Origin: Candidatus Faecalibacterium intestinigallinarum
Lineage (GTDB): Bacteria > Bacillota > Clostridia > Oscillospirales > Ruminococcaceae
Assembly (NCBI GenBank): GCA_019113345.1
Contig: DXHQ01000008.1
Location: 1 to 38,242, forward strand
DNA length: 38,242 nt
Reading direction: 5' to 3'
Of the stretch, positions 37,762-38,242 are shown in pieces. The position numbers and the translations under genes are program-made. Position 1 is the first letter of the stretch; each line of letters begins with the position of its first letter. A model generated the notes under the pieces. The model did no database searches, was not told the DNA's origin, and saw only the letters and a list, made by a program, of their open reading frames with translations.

Positions 37762-37796
37762 AGCAAGGGGAGGATCAAATTTGATCCCCCTTTGCT
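37762..37796. other. 17-bp hairpin around GGATCAAATTTGATCC
   Basis: The palindrome GGATCAAATTTGATCC (37772-37787) is continued outward by AGCAAGGGG (37762-37770) pairing with CCCTTTGCT (37788-37796), the only faults being one bulged A at 37771 and one G-T pair. The 13-mer TCAAATTTGATCC is also found at 37596-37608. Confidence 0.75.
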
Positions 37797-38024
37797 TTCC
37801 TGATTCCCATCGCCACAAGTGGCGACGCTAAAGAAACTTTGGATTAAAACCTTTTCCCAGCTTGTTGGGGAAAAGCAATTCCCTAAATCTGGGGAGTCCG
37901 CAGGACAGGGAGATTTTTCCCAGTCCGATTTTTCGACCACTTGTGGGGGGAATTCTTGTCTTGTTGTAACAAATGGCAATCCATCCGGCCATTCAGCAGA
38001 AGTGCCGAAACGAAGTGATTTATT

Positions 38025-38052
38025 AAGTAGCCCCCAAAATTGGGGGCTGCTT
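38025..38052. other. 12-bp hairpin
   Basis: AAGTAGCCCCCA (38025-38036) pairs with TGGGGGCTGCTT (38041-38052), one T-G pair, loop AAAT. Confidence 0.7.
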
Positions 38053-38174
38053 CATGTTGGGCTGCAAATTTGAGGCTGAACATTCCGCTTGTCAAAAGGG
38101 GCTGGAAATTTCCGGGTCAGTCCCAAATTTTGTGTAAAGTCCAATGAGTGCAGGAATAGAGCAAAATTTATATG

Positions 38175-38206
38175 TAGGCGGCAGCGGCTTGACCGTCTGC
38201 CGCCTA
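38175..38206. other. 13-bp hairpin at the window's right end
   Basis: TAGGCGGCAG (38175-38184) pairs perfectly with CTGCCGCCTA (38197-38206), and the loop adds CGG/CCG. No T-tract follows. Confidence 0.7.
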
Positions 38207-38242
38207 TGTCTACAACATAACGCCGGTGGGGATGGATGTCAA

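Larger units (their letters stand above)
37023..38242. other. Gene-free region packed with stem-loops
   Basis: No coding frame with a ribosome site and credible composition is seen. It holds about 18 inverted repeats: 37051-37190 (long range), 37073-37085, 37149-37165, 37336-37366, 37392-37416, 37469-37495, 37508-37526, 37611-37637, 37655-37668, 37674-37699, 37720-37745, 37762-37796, 37811-37824, 37851-37875, 37903-37926, 38025-38052, 38104-38113 and 38175-38206. Most have 6-12 paired bases and none has the T-tract of a terminator. A structured RNA, a plasmid- or ICE-type origin, or an expanded set of palindromic repeats would all fit. It runs off the window's right end. Confidence 0.6.

Noticed and set aside
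37227-38095. Short open frames (65-127 codons) in the hairpin region
   Set aside because: No ribosome sites in place, no recognisable protein features, and overlap with the stems; I would not call genes here.
38175-38206. The strong GC hairpin near the right end as a terminator
   Set aside because: It has no T-tract on either strand, and no gene in the window ends there.
37023-38242. A CRISPR array
   Set aside because: The repeats are inverted stems of differing sequence; no regular direct repeat of 23-47 bases with unique spacers is present and no cas gene is near.

Overview
The window suggests a high-GC, low-redundancy clostridial chromosome, most like the Oscillospiraceae/Ruminococcaceae (the Faecalibacterium, Gemmiger and Subdoligranulum neighbourhood). 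The evidence is a gene order seen in Firmicutes (hprK-murB-rapZ-whiA-dnaE-pfkA, then ligA and spo0A), a single-chain glycyl-tRNA synthetase, encoded CCA tails on all three tRNAs, strong Shine-Dalgarno sites, and a core that is clearly GC-rich up to about 32.1 kb. The genus is an inference; the family-level placement is more secure.

Layout. Positions 1-948 hold the end of glyS, followed by three consecutive hairpins. Positions 1143-6594 (minus strand) hold rlmH, a DUF2442/DUF4160 pair, and a type II topoisomerase pair (ParE/GyrB-like then ParC/GyrA-like). A tRNA-Phe/tRNA-Gly cluster leads through a terminator-like hairpin into a heterodimeric ABC exporter (7024-10691). Next come a chloramphenicol-acetyltransferase-like gene with a short leader peptide and hairpin, two alpha/beta hydrolases, tRNA-Leu, a third hydrolase with a PatB/MalY-type C-S lyase, and a divergent Ger(x)C-like germination protein (15471-16430). 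A phosphate module (Na/Pi cotransporter-PhoU, PhoB-type regulator, PhoR-type kinase) runs leftward from 20260. The hprK-murB-rapZ-whiA-dnaE operon, pfkA, ligA and spo0A run rightward to 32117.

From about 32.12 kb the base composition drops sharply. A tyrosine recombinase, an XRE-family repressor with paired operator-like inverted repeats, a small two-helix membrane protein, a zinc-ribbon/TPR-like membrane protein and a secreted repeat protein follow. This looks like an integrated accessory island next to spo0A. The last 1.2 kb (37.02-38.24 kb) has no credible gene but is packed with perfect or near-perfect stem-loops; it is the most unusual part of the window.

How the genes work together: HprK (carbon catabolite control), RapZ and MurB (amino-sugar and wall-precursor control), WhiA and PfkA tie carbon flux to wall growth, while DnaE and LigA supply replication. 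The Na/Pi-PhoB-PhoR operon carries possible PhoB sites between two promoters, consistent with phosphate-responsive autoregulation. Spo0A has a normal DNA-binding domain but an atypical receiver, and the Ger(x)C-like gene has a possible forespore-type promoter, so the sporulation or post-sporulation state of this lineage is an open question.
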